A DNA stretch of 60,897 nucleotides from Mogibacterium kristiansenii (GTDB lineage: Bacteria > Bacillota > Clostridia > Peptostreptococcales > Anaerovoracaceae), in contig NZ_VUNA01000012.1 in assembly GCF_009695905.1 (NCBI RefSeq), positions 1 to 60,897 on the forward strand, in the 5' to 3' direction. Positions 34,855-42,862 of this stretch are shown here, piece by piece. The translations under genes were made by a program, and so were the position numbers. Within the stretch, counting starts at the first letter, position 1. Every line of letters begins with the position of its first letter. The notes under the pieces were generated by a model. The model was not told where the DNA came from and did no database searches. It worked only from the letters and a program-made list of their open reading frames with translations.

Positions 34855-35277
34855 CTATGCCAGCGTCTGCCCCAGGTTCCGGCAAGCGGTCTTCGCTTCG
34901 TCGTCCGGTTCCTCGTTGGCCATCACGCTGTCGCAGGCCAGAATCGCACCGGCATTCCCAGCGCTCTCTTCCCAGGTGCGCATCCATTCGCCGTCGCCCC
35001 ATCCATAGGAACCGAACAGCGCAATCTTCACTCCGCTGAGGCTGCCTTCGCACTCGTTCCACATCGGCTCGAATTCCGCTTCCTCCAGCACTTCCGCACC
35101 CATTGCCGGGCAGCCGAAGGCGATGGCATCATAGGCACTGATTTTGGAAGAATCGAAATCCGACGGCGTCAGCACGTCCGCTTCCGCACCGGCAGCCTTT
35201 GCGCCGGCAGCGACTTCCTGTGCCATGATTTCTGTATTACCGGTTCCGCTCCAGTATACTACTGCGATTTTGCTCAT
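34855..35277 (-). CDS. Flavodoxin
   Basis: 140 residues, a short-chain flavodoxin. The FMN phosphate loop is VYWSGTGNTEIMA. The flavin-flanking segments are FGCPAMGAE and FGSYGWGDGEWM. It carries low-potential electrons in the cytoplasm and could stand in for ferredoxin with the hydrogenase; this is inference. AGAGGT precedes the ATG. It lies 42 nt downstream of the DUF3793-like gene on the same strand. Confidence 0.95.
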   Translation of the reverse strand: MSKIAVVYWSGTGNTEIMAQEVAAGAKAAGAEADVLTPSDFDSSKISAYDAIAFGCPAMGAEVLEEAEFEPMWNECEGSLSGVKIALFGSYGWGDGEWMRTWEESAGNAGAILACDSVMANEEPDDEAKTACRNLGQTLA

Positions 35278-35319
35278 TTTTTCTACCTCTTTTCTTTGTA
35301 AAAATAAACTACATATATG

Positions 35320-35775
35320 TTAAGCAGCTACCGTGAGCTGCAAAACACTTCGGCCTTGCTCCCAGAGGCGGAGATACACGTCACGGCATTTCCGAAACTG
35401 GGCAAACTTCTTGCGGCAGGCGCATTCGTCGCAATACACCTTCCAGCAGCCGACGCATTTGAAGTTACGACCGCTGTTGGCGATGAATCCCCGAACATCT
35501 CCCAGGGGGTAATCGAGAAAAATCCCGATTTCGTGGGGAAAATCACGGTTCGCTGAAATGCGGTCCCGAAGTCGGGCCAGCGCGGCGGAAAGGTGAATAT
35601 CGTCATATCCGTAGGAATGAAGGAACTCCGCCACTTCCGGACTGTTCAGCCGGGACGCCAGCTGTTTTTCTCGGTATACGTATATCAACGCACGATTTCC
35701 CTGAAAGCGCAAGAGGAACAGCCGGACGCCCTTGATTTTCAATTGAATATTCCAGAATCGAATCTGGTCTTCCAA
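35320..35775 (-). CDS. DUF3793 family protein, N-terminally shortened
   Basis: The frame holds the C-terminal three quarters of DUF3793: ALIYVYREKQLASRL, FPHEIGIFLDYPLGDVRGFI and CVGCWKVYCDE. The expected N-terminal segment of about 35-45 residues (with the HCAPTLAG-like motif) is missing. The only starts are TTG at 35775 or nearby non-ATG codons, with no ribosome binding site, and a TAG closes the frame at 35802. DUF3793 genes commonly stand next to flavodoxin, as here. This may be a decaying gene. Nothing is seen in 35800-35850. Confidence 0.6.
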   Translation of the reverse strand: MEDQIRFWNIQLKIKGVRLFLLRFQGNRALIYVYREKQLASRLNSPEVAEFLHSYGYDDIHLSAALARLRDRISANRDFPHEIGIFLDYPLGDVRGFIANSGRNFKCVGCWKVYCDECACRKKFAQFRKCRDVYLRLWEQGRSVLQLTVAA

Positions 35776-35850
35776 AACTATTACAGAAGTTAAAGAACTC
35801 TAACCACAATGAAATAATACAAGACGGCGATTGTAATGTCAAGAAAAATA

Positions 35851-35884
35851 TAAAAAAAGATTGCACCCCGGCCGGGATGCAATC
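35851..35884 (-). terminator. Terminator of the RimJ-like GNAT gene
   Basis: The arms at 35859-35871 and 35872-35884 are complementary with one mismatch. On the minus strand they are followed by a T-run (complement of 35852-35858). The stop of the acetyltransferase gene is 29 nt away. Confidence 0.75.
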
Positions 35885-35912
35885 CGATGCTTCGCGATAT
35901 TTTATTTTTACC

Positions 35913-36503
35913 TTACAGATAATCGGCAATCACCTGCGGCACTTTCTCCGGTTCCTTGGCCTTCAGAATTTCCTTTTGCTCTTCCCACTCCTCTTTGAGA
36001 ATCGCCCGCATCTGCAGGTCGAAGTAGTCATTTCCCTGGCGACCCGCATTCTTCATAATGCCCTCCTTCCGGAAACCGATGCTGTCGTAAAGGTGCTCGC
36101 TTACCATGTCGTCCAGGAAGTGATCGATGGCCACCCGGTGCAGATCCATCTCGGAAAAAGCGTACTCCAGCACCGCACGGGTGGATTCGCTGCCGTAGCC
36201 CTTGCCCCGGTAGCAAGCGTCTCCGATGTAGATGATCTTCAAATTCATGGAGTTGTTAATCGGGTCGATATCGTTGATGCCGATTCGACCGATGGGTTTG
36301 CGATTTTCCTTCAGCATGATGGTGAGCCATTTCCGAGAAGGGTCGTGCGTCACGTCGTGGAAATCGTCCGTCAGGGTATCCAGATTTCGCTTGTGGTCCA
36401 GGCAGAAATGCTCAATAACATCGTCCCGGGATTCCCATTCGGCGAAAGTATCCAGGTCTGCAAAAGATGCGTTTCGTACAATTAGGTGCTCAGTTTCAAC
36501 CAT
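35913..36503 (-). CDS. GNAT acetyltransferase, RimJ/RimL type
   Basis: 196 residues. It begins TEHLIVRNASFADL as in RimJ-like enzymes. The acetyl-CoA motif is CYRGKGYGSESTRAVLEYAF. The C-terminal half has LHRVAIDHF and LYDSIGFRKEGIMKNAGRQGNDYFD, typical of the family. The tail is charged. It may acetylate a protein N-terminus, antibiotic or small amine; this is not predictable. GGAGAAGGAG lies upstream of the ATG. Confidence 0.9.
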   Translation of the reverse strand: MVETEHLIVRNASFADLDTFAEWESRDDVIEHFCLDHKRNLDTLTDDFHDVTHDPSRKWLTIMLKENRKPIGRIGINDIDPINNSMNLKIIYIGDACYRGKGYGSESTRAVLEYAFSEMDLHRVAIDHFLDDMVSEHLYDSIGFRKEGIMKNAGRQGNDYFDLQMRAILKEEWEEQKEILKAKEPEKVPQVIADYL

Positions 36504-36650
36504 TGCCTCGTAATCTCCTTCTCCATAAAAACAGTTTGCGCCGCGCCGGACGTCTCCGGGGGTGCGAATTTTCTTTTTACCGTATACGAATTATAGCAAA
36601 AAATTATACGGAATTCCACACCGTGGAAAGAGTTTTATACCGTACAACCC

Positions 36651-36679
36651 TTGAAAATGAAAGGGTATGAGTGTAAAAT
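36651..36679 (+). promoter_or_regulatory. Promoter of the LTA-synthase-like gene
   Basis: TTGAAA (36651-36656), a 17-nt spacer and TAAAAT (36674-36679), with a short leader before the ATG at 36710. Confidence 0.72.
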
Positions 36680-36709
36680 TATTTGGTTAATATTTTTTGG
36701 GGAGAAAAA

Positions 36710-39274
36710 ATGAAAGCAAAGTTACAGAGATTTTTTGAAATTTCCGGATTTGAAGGGAAGGGAAAGGTCCTTCTCGTCCGGAAGATTATTTTGACACTGA
36801 TTATCATCTGCGGAATGGGAATGGTGCTCATGAATGCCGGCACCTTTAACCGCAACTACGTGCTGGAGCGGCTGGAGACCCATTCCTACGAGCCGGTGCA
36901 GATTGCCGGCGATCGGGAGGCCACGCAGACCTTCGTGGCTCAGAAGGCCCATCTTTGGAAGGCCGGGGTGCGGCTGTACACTTTGGACAAAACCGTTCTG
37001 AAGGGAAAGGTGAAGGCGGAAATTCGGGACAAGGACGGCAAGGTGCTGTCTGCCATAGAGGTGCCGTGCAACGAAATTCACCTGACCAAGTACGATGATT
37101 TTACGGAATTTGAATTCAACACGGATCTGAAAAAAGGGCAGGAATACGTGCTGGCGGTGCGCACCGAGGGCAGCCCGAAATCGGACAACCTGGGCGTCTA
37201 CATGGGCAAGATGGCCGATGAACAGAAGGACTACCTGAAGGGCAGCACCGTTTACGGCAAAAATACATCCGGACAGGATCTCCGCGTCCGGTGGGTCTAT
37301 CAGTTCTTGCCGGTGGTGAGCGTGGCATTTATGGTCATCATGCTTCTGATGGCCTTGATTTTCACATGGCTGCCGATGGACTGGATTGATGCGCGGTGGA
37401 AGCGGAAGAAATTCTTCCCGCAAGCCGGCCTGAACCGAATCTTCGGATGGCTGTTCATGGCGGCAACGCCGTTCTTCTGCCACATCATCATGATGCGGTA
37501 CTACGACATGGGACTGGGTGCCATCATCCATCAGGCGACCCGGGTGCCGCTGGTAGTTCTTCTGAACCTGCTGATTTACATCCTGGTGGCGTGGATTTTC
37601 TATGTGATTACCAACCGGACCACCGTGGCAGCGTCTCTGACCGTGCTGGTGGCATCGGTCTGCGCGCTGGGAAACTACTACGTGTTCAAGTTCCGGGGAA
37701 CCCCGATCATGTTCCAGGACATCTATTCCCTGGGCACAGCGACGGAGGTGGCGGGGAACTATTCCTTTGAATTGGATCTGCGGATTGTCTATTCCCTGAT
37801 ATTCACCATCGTCTTCGTGACCGCAGCGCTAAGCCTGCGCATGGAGAAGGGTTTTCCTTGGAAGAAGCGTCTGGTGGGCCTGCTGGCCTGCGCCGTGGCA
37901 TTGGGCGGGTTCTATCACATCCTGTTCAACACCGACTTCCTGAAGAACCACGATATCCAGGTCAAGACCTGGCATCCGCAGGGATATTATAAGCGGAGAG
38001 GCACTGCCCTGTCCTTTATCATTACCTGGACCTACAACACCATCGAGAAACCGGAAGGATATTCCGTGAGTGCGGTGGAGAAGGTTGCGGCCAAGTATCC
38101 GTCGGATTCGGAGAAAAAGAACACAATCGGGAAGAAGTCTCCGAACGTGCTGGTGGTGATGAATGAATCCTTGGCAGATCTGAACGTGGACGGCAAGATC
38201 AAAACCTCTTCGGATTACATGCCGTATATCCACAGCCTGAAGAAAAACACCATCAAGGGACATTGCCACATGTCCATTTTCGGCGCCAACACGGCCAACT
38301 CGGAATTCGAGTTCCTGACGGGAACTTCCATGGCCTTCCTGCCGCCGCGAAGCGTGGCTTACAATTCCCTGGTGCACACGGAATTGGCCAACTTTACCAC
38401 CACGCTGAAGCAGCAGAACTACGGATACAACAAGGCGGTGCATCCGTATTACGGAAGAGGCTGGAACCGGGAAGTGGTCTATCCGCTGCTGGGATTTGAC
38501 GACTTCATCTCCATGGAGGACATTCCGGAAAGCAAGTTGGACTTCATCCGGGCGAAATACATGTCCGACGAAGGGGACTTTAAGCTGCTGAAAGAATACT
38601 ACGAGGGATATCGGGCAAAGAATCAGAGCAACCCGTTCTATCTCTTCAACGTCACCATGCAGAACCACGGCGGGTTCGATGCGGCGAAGCAGGGAGACAT
38701 CGATCGTCCGGTTAAAATCACCGATTCCAAGCTGAAGGACGATCAGGCGGAGCTGTTCCTGAACCTGATGAAGAAATCCGACGATGCCTTCAAGGATCTG
38801 ACGGAATACTTCGAGAACGTGGACGAACCGACAGTTATCGTCATGTTCGGAGATCACCAGCCGGCCCTGGAAGATTCCTTCTGGAATGCCATGTACAACG
38901 GAAAGTCCGTGGACAACATCTCTAAGGAACAGCAGGTCAACCGGTATGTCACCCCGTTCATCATCTGGGCGAATTACGATATCGGCTCGGAAGACAATGT
39001 GGACATCAGCGCCAACATGCTGGGCGCCTACACCTTGGACAAAATGGGCGTTCAGATGACGGGTTACCAGAAGTATCTGGTGGATATGCATAAGACGGTG
39101 AAGTTCGTTGCCGGAGAATTCTACATGGGTGACGATAACAAGCTGCACCGCTTGACGGAGGAATCCAAGTATTCCAAGAAAATCAACGAGTATCAGAAGC
39201 TGCAGTACAACCTGCTGGCGGATACCGGCCACACGGTGGACAGCTTCTTTAACCTGAAAAAAAACGGTAAATAG
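36710..39274 (+). CDS. LTA synthase family / sulfatase-fold membrane protein
   Basis: About 854 residues from the ATG at 36710 (GGGGAGAA upstream). There is one N-terminal helix (about 20-45), an extracellular beta-rich domain (about 55-195), then a group of membrane helices (about 200-420), and a C-terminal sulfatase-fold domain facing outside. The predicted nucleophile is T528 in GANTANSEFEF, the place of the LtaS catalytic Thr. Metal ligands include E in VVMNESLADL and D715/H716 in FGDHQPALE. It probably moves glycerol-phosphate or a similar group onto a glycolipid or wall polymer. The extra domain makes it longer than LtaS (about 650 residues). Confidence 0.85.
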   Translation: MKAKLQRFFEISGFEGKGKVLLVRKIILTLIIICGMGMVLMNAGTFNRNYVLERLETHSYEPVQIAGDREATQTFVAQKAHLWKAGVRLYTLDKTVLKGKVKAEIRDKDGKVLSAIEVPCNEIHLTKYDDFTEFEFNTDLKKGQEYVLAVRTEGSPKSDNLGVYMGKMADEQKDYLKGSTVYGKNTSGQDLRVRWVYQFLPVVSVAFMVIMLLMALIFTWLPMDWIDARWKRKKFFPQAGLNRIFGWLFMAATPFFCHIIMMRYYDMGLGAIIHQATRVPLVVLLNLLIYILVAWIFYVITNRTTVAASLTVLVASVCALGNYYVFKFRGTPIMFQDIYSLGTATEVAGNYSFELDLRIVYSLIFTIVFVTAALSLRMEKGFPWKKRLVGLLACAVALGGFYHILFNTDFLKNHDIQVKTWHPQGYYKRRGTALSFIITWTYNTIEKPEGYSVSAVEKVAAKYPSDSEKKNTIGKKSPNVLVVMNESLADLNVDGKIKTSSDYMPYIHSLKKNTIKGHCHMSIFGANTANSEFEFLTGTSMAFLPPRSVAYNSLVHTELANFTTTLKQQNYGYNKAVHPYYGRGWNREVVYPLLGFDDFISMEDIPESKLDFIRAKYMSDEGDFKLLKEYYEGYRAKNQSNPFYLFNVTMQNHGGFDAAKQGDIDRPVKITDSKLKDDQAELFLNLMKKSDDAFKDLTEYFENVDEPTVIVMFGDHQPALEDSFWNAMYNGKSVDNISKEQQVNRYVTPFIIWANYDIGSEDNVDISANMLGAYTLDKMGVQMTGYQKYLVDMHKTVKFVAGEFYMGDDNKLHRLTEESKYSKKINEYQKLQYNLLADTGHTVDSFFNLKKNGK

Positions 39275-39276
39275 AC

Positions 39277-39879
39277 ATGGAAAGAAAACTGTATCTAATC
39301 CGGCACGGAAACACGGAGGGGACGGAACGGAAGCTGTTCTACGGAAGCACGGACCTCCCCATTACCCAATCCGGCCGGCAGGAGGTGGAGGCGATGCGGC
39401 GGCGCGGGTTGTATCCGGAGGGCGAGGCCGCTGCGCTGTACACCTCCGGGATGCTCCGCACGGAGCAGACCTTTGAGGCCATCTACGGGGAAAGGCCTCA
39501 CGGCCGGATTCCGGATCTTCGAGAGATTGAAATCGGAATTTTCGAAATGAAGACCTTCGACGAGGTGCTGGCCACTCCTTTGGGAAGCCGCTGGCTTAAG
39601 GGGGAGATGCCGGAATTTGATTTTCCGGGCGGAGACTCCTACGAAGTCTTTTTTCGCCGGGTCAACCGGGGCCTGGAAACCCTTCTCAAAGAGGACAATC
39701 CGCGGGTTATCGCGGTCCTTCACGGAGCGGTGATTTCCGCAATCATGGAAATCCTGTTCTCCGGCGAGAAGAAAAATATCTTCGACTGGACCCCGAGCCC
39801 GGGCTGTGGATATGAGATTCACATCAAAAACGGCATGGCCACAGAACATCTGGAAATTGCGGCAGAGCACAAGGCGTAA
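39277..39879 (+). CDS. Histidine phosphatase (phosphoglycerate mutase-like)
   Basis: 200 residues. The catalytic His lies in YLIRHGNTEGTERKLFYG. Later come YTSGMLRTEQTFEAIYG and VIAVLHGAVISAIM, with the second His. The family includes cobalamin-pathway and small-molecule phosphatases; the substrate is unknown. It begins 2 nt after the LTA-synthase-like stop, so the two are co-transcribed and probably coupled. Confidence 0.88.
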   Translation: MERKLYLIRHGNTEGTERKLFYGSTDLPITQSGRQEVEAMRRRGLYPEGEAAALYTSGMLRTEQTFEAIYGERPHGRIPDLREIEIGIFEMKTFDEVLATPLGSRWLKGEMPEFDFPGGDSYEVFFRRVNRGLETLLKEDNPRVIAVLHGAVISAIMEILFSGEKKNIFDWTPSPGCGYEIHIKNGMATEHLEIAAEHKA

Positions 39880-39910
39880 CGAGAAGCGCCTCCGGCTCTG
39901 CCGTTTTTTT
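39860..39910 (+). terminator. Terminator overlapping the end of the phosphatase gene
   Basis: CGGCAGAGC (39860-39868, inside the last codons) pairs with GCTCTGCCG (39895-39903), with an inner AGGCG/CGCCT pair, and is followed by seven T. Confidence 0.82.
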
Positions 39911-39947
39911 ATTCCCAGGTATCAAAAGGCGCCTGCCGAGCGCCCGA

Positions 39948-40430
39948 GTTGGCGCCTCACTCCCGGCAAAGCCTTATGCCACCGTTTCGAGGCGCCAACT
40001 TTTTGTCCCAGAGCCAGCCGATGGACCGCCCGAGTTGGCGCCTCACTCCCGGCAAAGCCTTGAGCCACCGTTTCGAGGCGCCAACATTTTGCCCCAGAGC
40101 CGGCCGATGGACCGCCCGAGTTGGCGCCTCATCCCCGGCAAAGCCTTATGCCACCGTTTCGAGGCGCCAACTTTTTGCCCCGGAGCCGGCCGATGGACCG
40201 CCCGAGTTGGCGCCTCACTCCCGGCAAAGCCTTGAGCTACCGTTTCGAGGCGCCAACATTTTGCCCCAGAGCCCGCCGGCCGTCCGCCCGAGTTGGCGCC
40301 TCATCCCCGGTAAAGCCTTATGCCACCGTTCCGAGGCGCCAACTTTTTGTCCCAGAGCCCGCCGGTGGATCGTCCGAGTTGGCGCCTCACCCTCCGGCAA
40401 AGCCTTGAACTACCGTCATGAGGCGACAAC
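39948..40430. repeat. Array of six 52-nt inverted-repeat elements, 86-bp period
   Basis: Copies start at 39948, 40034, 40120, 40206, 40292 and 40378, exactly 86 bp apart; the first five are 52 nt and the last is 53 nt with a degenerate end. Each has arms GTTGGCGCCTC and GAGGCGCCAAC. Odd copies read CTTATGCCACC and even copies CTTGAGCYACC or CTTGAACTACC, so a 172-bp dimer was amplified. The 34-nt intervals are nearly identical, which excludes CRISPR. A half-element-like sequence (GGCGCCTGCCGAGCGCC) lies at 39929-39945. Conserved AAAGCC at element positions 21-26 links it to the arrays at 14.3 kb and 60.7 kb. Confidence 0.94.
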
Positions 40431-40553
40431 ACGATTACCTTCCCTCTGGCTGAACCTGAGAAAAATGCTTTCCTCTTGTGAATCCTGCAGATGTATGAAT
40501 GGTCCCATATGCTTGGAATTACAGACGTGTATAAAAAAGTAAACGAATTCCAA

Positions 40554-40612
40554 GATGTGTTTAAATATTATTAACACATCTTAACACTAATTTAACATAA
40601 GTTGTTTAGAAT
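40554..40612 (+). promoter_or_regulatory. Regulatory region of the amidase-like gene with three TTAACA repeats
   Basis: TTAACA recurs at 40571, 40581 and 40592, at 10-11 bp spacing on one face of the helix, followed by a TAGAAT -10 at 40607-40612. Such direct repeats resemble OmpR/PhoP-type response-regulator sites (the Bacillus PhoP box is TTAACA-like). The first overlaps an 8-bp inverted repeat (GATGTGTT 40554-40561 with AACACATC 40573-40580). Further upstream is a 9-bp inverted repeat (40512-40520 with 40546-40554). The rest of 40431-40553 shows nothing else. Confidence 0.55.
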
Positions 40613-40656
40613 GAAAGAAACGGTGGTTATTTGCAGTGTTAAAAGAGGAGGTTCGT

Positions 40657-41619
40657 ATGAATTCAACCGTTAAAAAAGTATCTATTTGTAATGTTCTATG
40701 TTTACTAGTTCTTACTCTATGTATGTTAACAGTGGGGGCTTTTGCGGAAGATGATTCTGGTGAGAAAACTAGTGTTTTAGAAGCAAGAAATTGTCTGAAT
40801 TCATACATTCAGAACAATTATCCGGAAATTGAAATCGATAGTAAGGAATATATCGATTTCTTATCAGATCAGTTGGTCTTTGATAAAGATATAAATTTAC
40901 TTAATCAGGACAACTATCAGGAAATGATGGCATATGCATCGTTGTATGTAATCAATCCGGATTCTTATGCTAATAAAAAGGCACGAAATAAGATTGAAGG
41001 AAAAGAAATCTGGTCGACATATGCCTTGGTTGATGAGCAGGAGAAAGCGGCATCAGATGAACTATCAGATACTCTTGCAACAAAACAGAGTTTTTCGTCC
41101 TCAAAAGCAATTTCGTATGCAAAGAAGCATGCGCGCAATCCAAATACGCCTGCATATCCTGCATACGGCTCAGATTGCACTAACTTTGTCTCTCAGTGCA
41201 TTAAGGCTGGAGGGAAATCATTCACATATGCTCCATCATACAAGACAAAACCAGACAAATATGGGACTACAAAATATTGGTATTCCTACCATTACACGTC
41301 ATCAAACCCATATCATCGTTATAAGCAAAGCACGGCATTTATGAGAGTAAGTGATTTTTATACATACTGGAAGAATAAGGGTGCGAACATAATATCGTGT
41401 AAAAACCGGACAACATTGCAAGATAAAGCAAAGCTGGGAGATGTTGTTCAATTAGCAAAAAAGAATTCTAGTGGAAAAACAGTATATTATCATACTATAA
41501 TAATAACAGGTGGAAAGAAAGGTGATTGGAAATATTCTGCTAGATCAAACAGCGCGGTGGATGCGTCTATATCAAAGATTGCATCTACTAATACATTTCG
41601 AATCATAAGAATCAAATAG
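40657..41619 (+). CDS. Secreted amidase-domain protein
   Basis: About 320 residues from the ATG at 40657 (GAGGAGG upstream). A signal peptide (hydrophobic to about residue 24, then GAFAED) is followed by a spacer domain of about 130 residues. A C-terminal putative amidase domain (amidase_6 type) contains YGSDCTNFVSQCIKAGG, which holds the likely catalytic Cys, and GDVVQLAKK with a YYHTIIITGG His segment. It is probably a cell-wall or peptide amidase acting outside. It is AT-rich in comparison with the housekeeping genes, which suggests acquired DNA. The next gene lies 9 nt downstream. Confidence 0.82.
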   Translation: MNSTVKKVSICNVLCLLVLTLCMLTVGAFAEDDSGEKTSVLEARNCLNSYIQNNYPEIEIDSKEYIDFLSDQLVFDKDINLLNQDNYQEMMAYASLYVINPDSYANKKARNKIEGKEIWSTYALVDEQEKAASDELSDTLATKQSFSSSKAISYAKKHARNPNTPAYPAYGSDCTNFVSQCIKAGGKSFTYAPSYKTKPDKYGTTKYWYSYHYTSSNPYHRYKQSTAFMRVSDFYTYWKNKGANIISCKNRTTLQDKAKLGDVVQLAKKNSSGKTVYYHTIIITGGKKGDWKYSARSNSAVDASISKIASTNTFRIIRIK

Positions 41620-41628
41620 GAGGTTTCT

Positions 41629-42006
41629 ATGAAAGATAAGACGTTTGTGTTTCCGTTGCTTGTAGTACTACTCTCTCCTTTTGTGTGGTACACGAATCAA
41701 TCCGGTGTTGACGGAATCCGCGGGACGCACTTTTTGCTTAACCCGTTTGTGTTTTTAACATTGGGCATAGTAATTGCGGGATGTATTTTATTGCGAAACA
41801 GACTGGTATTTCTGGTTGGAAATTTATTGTTCATTCCGGCAGTGTTTTTATATGTATATACTCAAGGAAAAGAATTTGAAGGAAGTGCATATTCGGTGAA
41901 GGATATCGTGTCCGGATTAACTCTATGGGGCGGTGCGGTTATCGCAATAGCCGTGGCAGGGTGTGCATTTTCAATTGTTCAAATGGCAAGAAAAAGGGAG
42001 AATTAA
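41629..42006 (+). CDS. Small polytopic membrane protein, unknown
   Basis: 125 residues with about four membrane segments (7-22, 39-56, 62-77, 92-117), loops that are short, and a basic end (ARKREN). AGGAGG precedes the ATG. It lies between the amidase-domain gene and a response-regulator gene in one AT-rich operon. No family is recognised; a role in sensing or in protecting the cell from the amidase is possible but unproven. Confidence 0.72.
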   Translation: MKDKTFVFPLLVVLLSPFVWYTNQSGVDGIRGTHFLLNPFVFLTLGIVIAGCILLRNRLVFLVGNLLFIPAVFLYVYTQGKEFEGSAYSVKDIVSGLTLWGGAVIAIAVAGCAFSIVQMARKREN

Positions 42007-42015
42007 GTTCGAGAT

Positions 42016-42699
42016 ATGAAATCAAGCAATTTGGTTCTTTTGATTGAATTTGATGCAGTTATCGCAACAGCCATAAAGAGTTTTCTTATGGAATACGGAT
42101 ATGAAGTAACGGTTGCAAGCGACGCTGCATCTGCGATAAGATTGCTGCAGATTAAGGGCATTGATTTGATTCTGTGTGATTTACATAGTTTGGAAAATGC
42201 GAAATTGAAAATTGCGAAGCATATCAGTGATGCTGATATGCTTCGCAGCGTAGTTTTGATGTTGAGAAATAGCGAGGACGTGAATATGTGCAATCAACTC
42301 AGCATGAATGTTGTCAAATATCTTACGATTCCGTTTATGCCCAATGATTTGCTGGAAACTGTGAGAGCGTGCTTTTGTGCGGTTCCTAATGGAAACGTTA
42401 TTTCTGTTGGAAATATGACGTTTAACAGAAGAAAATATCAGCTGCAAACGGCAGTCGGCTCTGTTGAGATTACCAAAAATGAGGCAGTAATTCTTCAAAA
42501 TTTGATAGATCACATGGGCGCCGTTGTTCACAGAGAAGTTTTGCATGCACAGATAGATACCTATGGATTTTGCAATTCCAATCGCACCGTTGACGTTCAC
42601 GTTTCTGCACTCAGAAAAAAGTTAAATCGTATTGATTCCAACCTAGAAATATTGACCAAAAGAGGTGTTGGATACATTTTGCGAATAGAATTAACGTGA
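42016..42699 (+). CDS. OmpR-family response regulator with degenerate receiver
   Basis: 227 residues: receiver (about 1-118) and a winged-helix DNA-binding domain (about 130-225; ITKNEAVILQNLIDH, NRTVDVHVSALRKKL, TKRGVGYILRI). The phosphorylatable D55 is kept (LILCDLHS). The conserved Thr/Ser is R84 (LMLRNS), the switch Lys is I105 (YLTIPF), and the acidic pair is EFD. It may therefore work without phosphorylation. No histidine kinase is adjacent. It could bind the TTAACA repeats before the amidase gene; this is inference. The ribosome binding site is weak. Confidence 0.85.
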   Translation: MKSSNLVLLIEFDAVIATAIKSFLMEYGYEVTVASDAASAIRLLQIKGIDLILCDLHSLENAKLKIAKHISDADMLRSVVLMLRNSEDVNMCNQLSMNVVKYLTIPFMPNDLLETVRACFCAVPNGNVISVGNMTFNRRKYQLQTAVGSVEITKNEAVILQNLIDHMGAVVHREVLHAQIDTYGFCNSNRTVDVHVSALRKKLNRIDSNLEILTKRGVGYILRIELT

Positions 42700-42778
42700 A
42701 ATGATTCATTCCTATCAATCCAATCTATACTTCCTGCCCATCTATTGAAAAAACCTTTCAAAACCACAGTCCCGATAG

Positions 42779-42808
42779 TTGAAATTCTTTTATTCACCAC
42801 AATAATAT
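42779..42808 (+). promoter_or_regulatory. Promoter of the CNNM-type gene
   Basis: TTGAAA (42779-42784), an 18-nt spacer and TAATAT (42803-42808). A TATAAT at 42811-42816 is an alternative -10 but lacks a good -35. The leader is about 50 nt. Confidence 0.55.
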
Positions 42809-42862
42809 AGTATAATTCAATGATGCGTAAGCATATTTATAATTAGGGACAGGAGGAAATTT

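Noticed and set aside
39948-40430. CRISPR array
   Set aside because: The intervals between repeats are almost identical, not unique spacers; repeats are 52 nt, and no cas genes are present.
39949-40542. A 197-residue frame rich in Pro and Arg
   Set aside because: It runs through the 86-bp inverted-repeat array and has no ribosome binding site. Similar frames occur in other registers.
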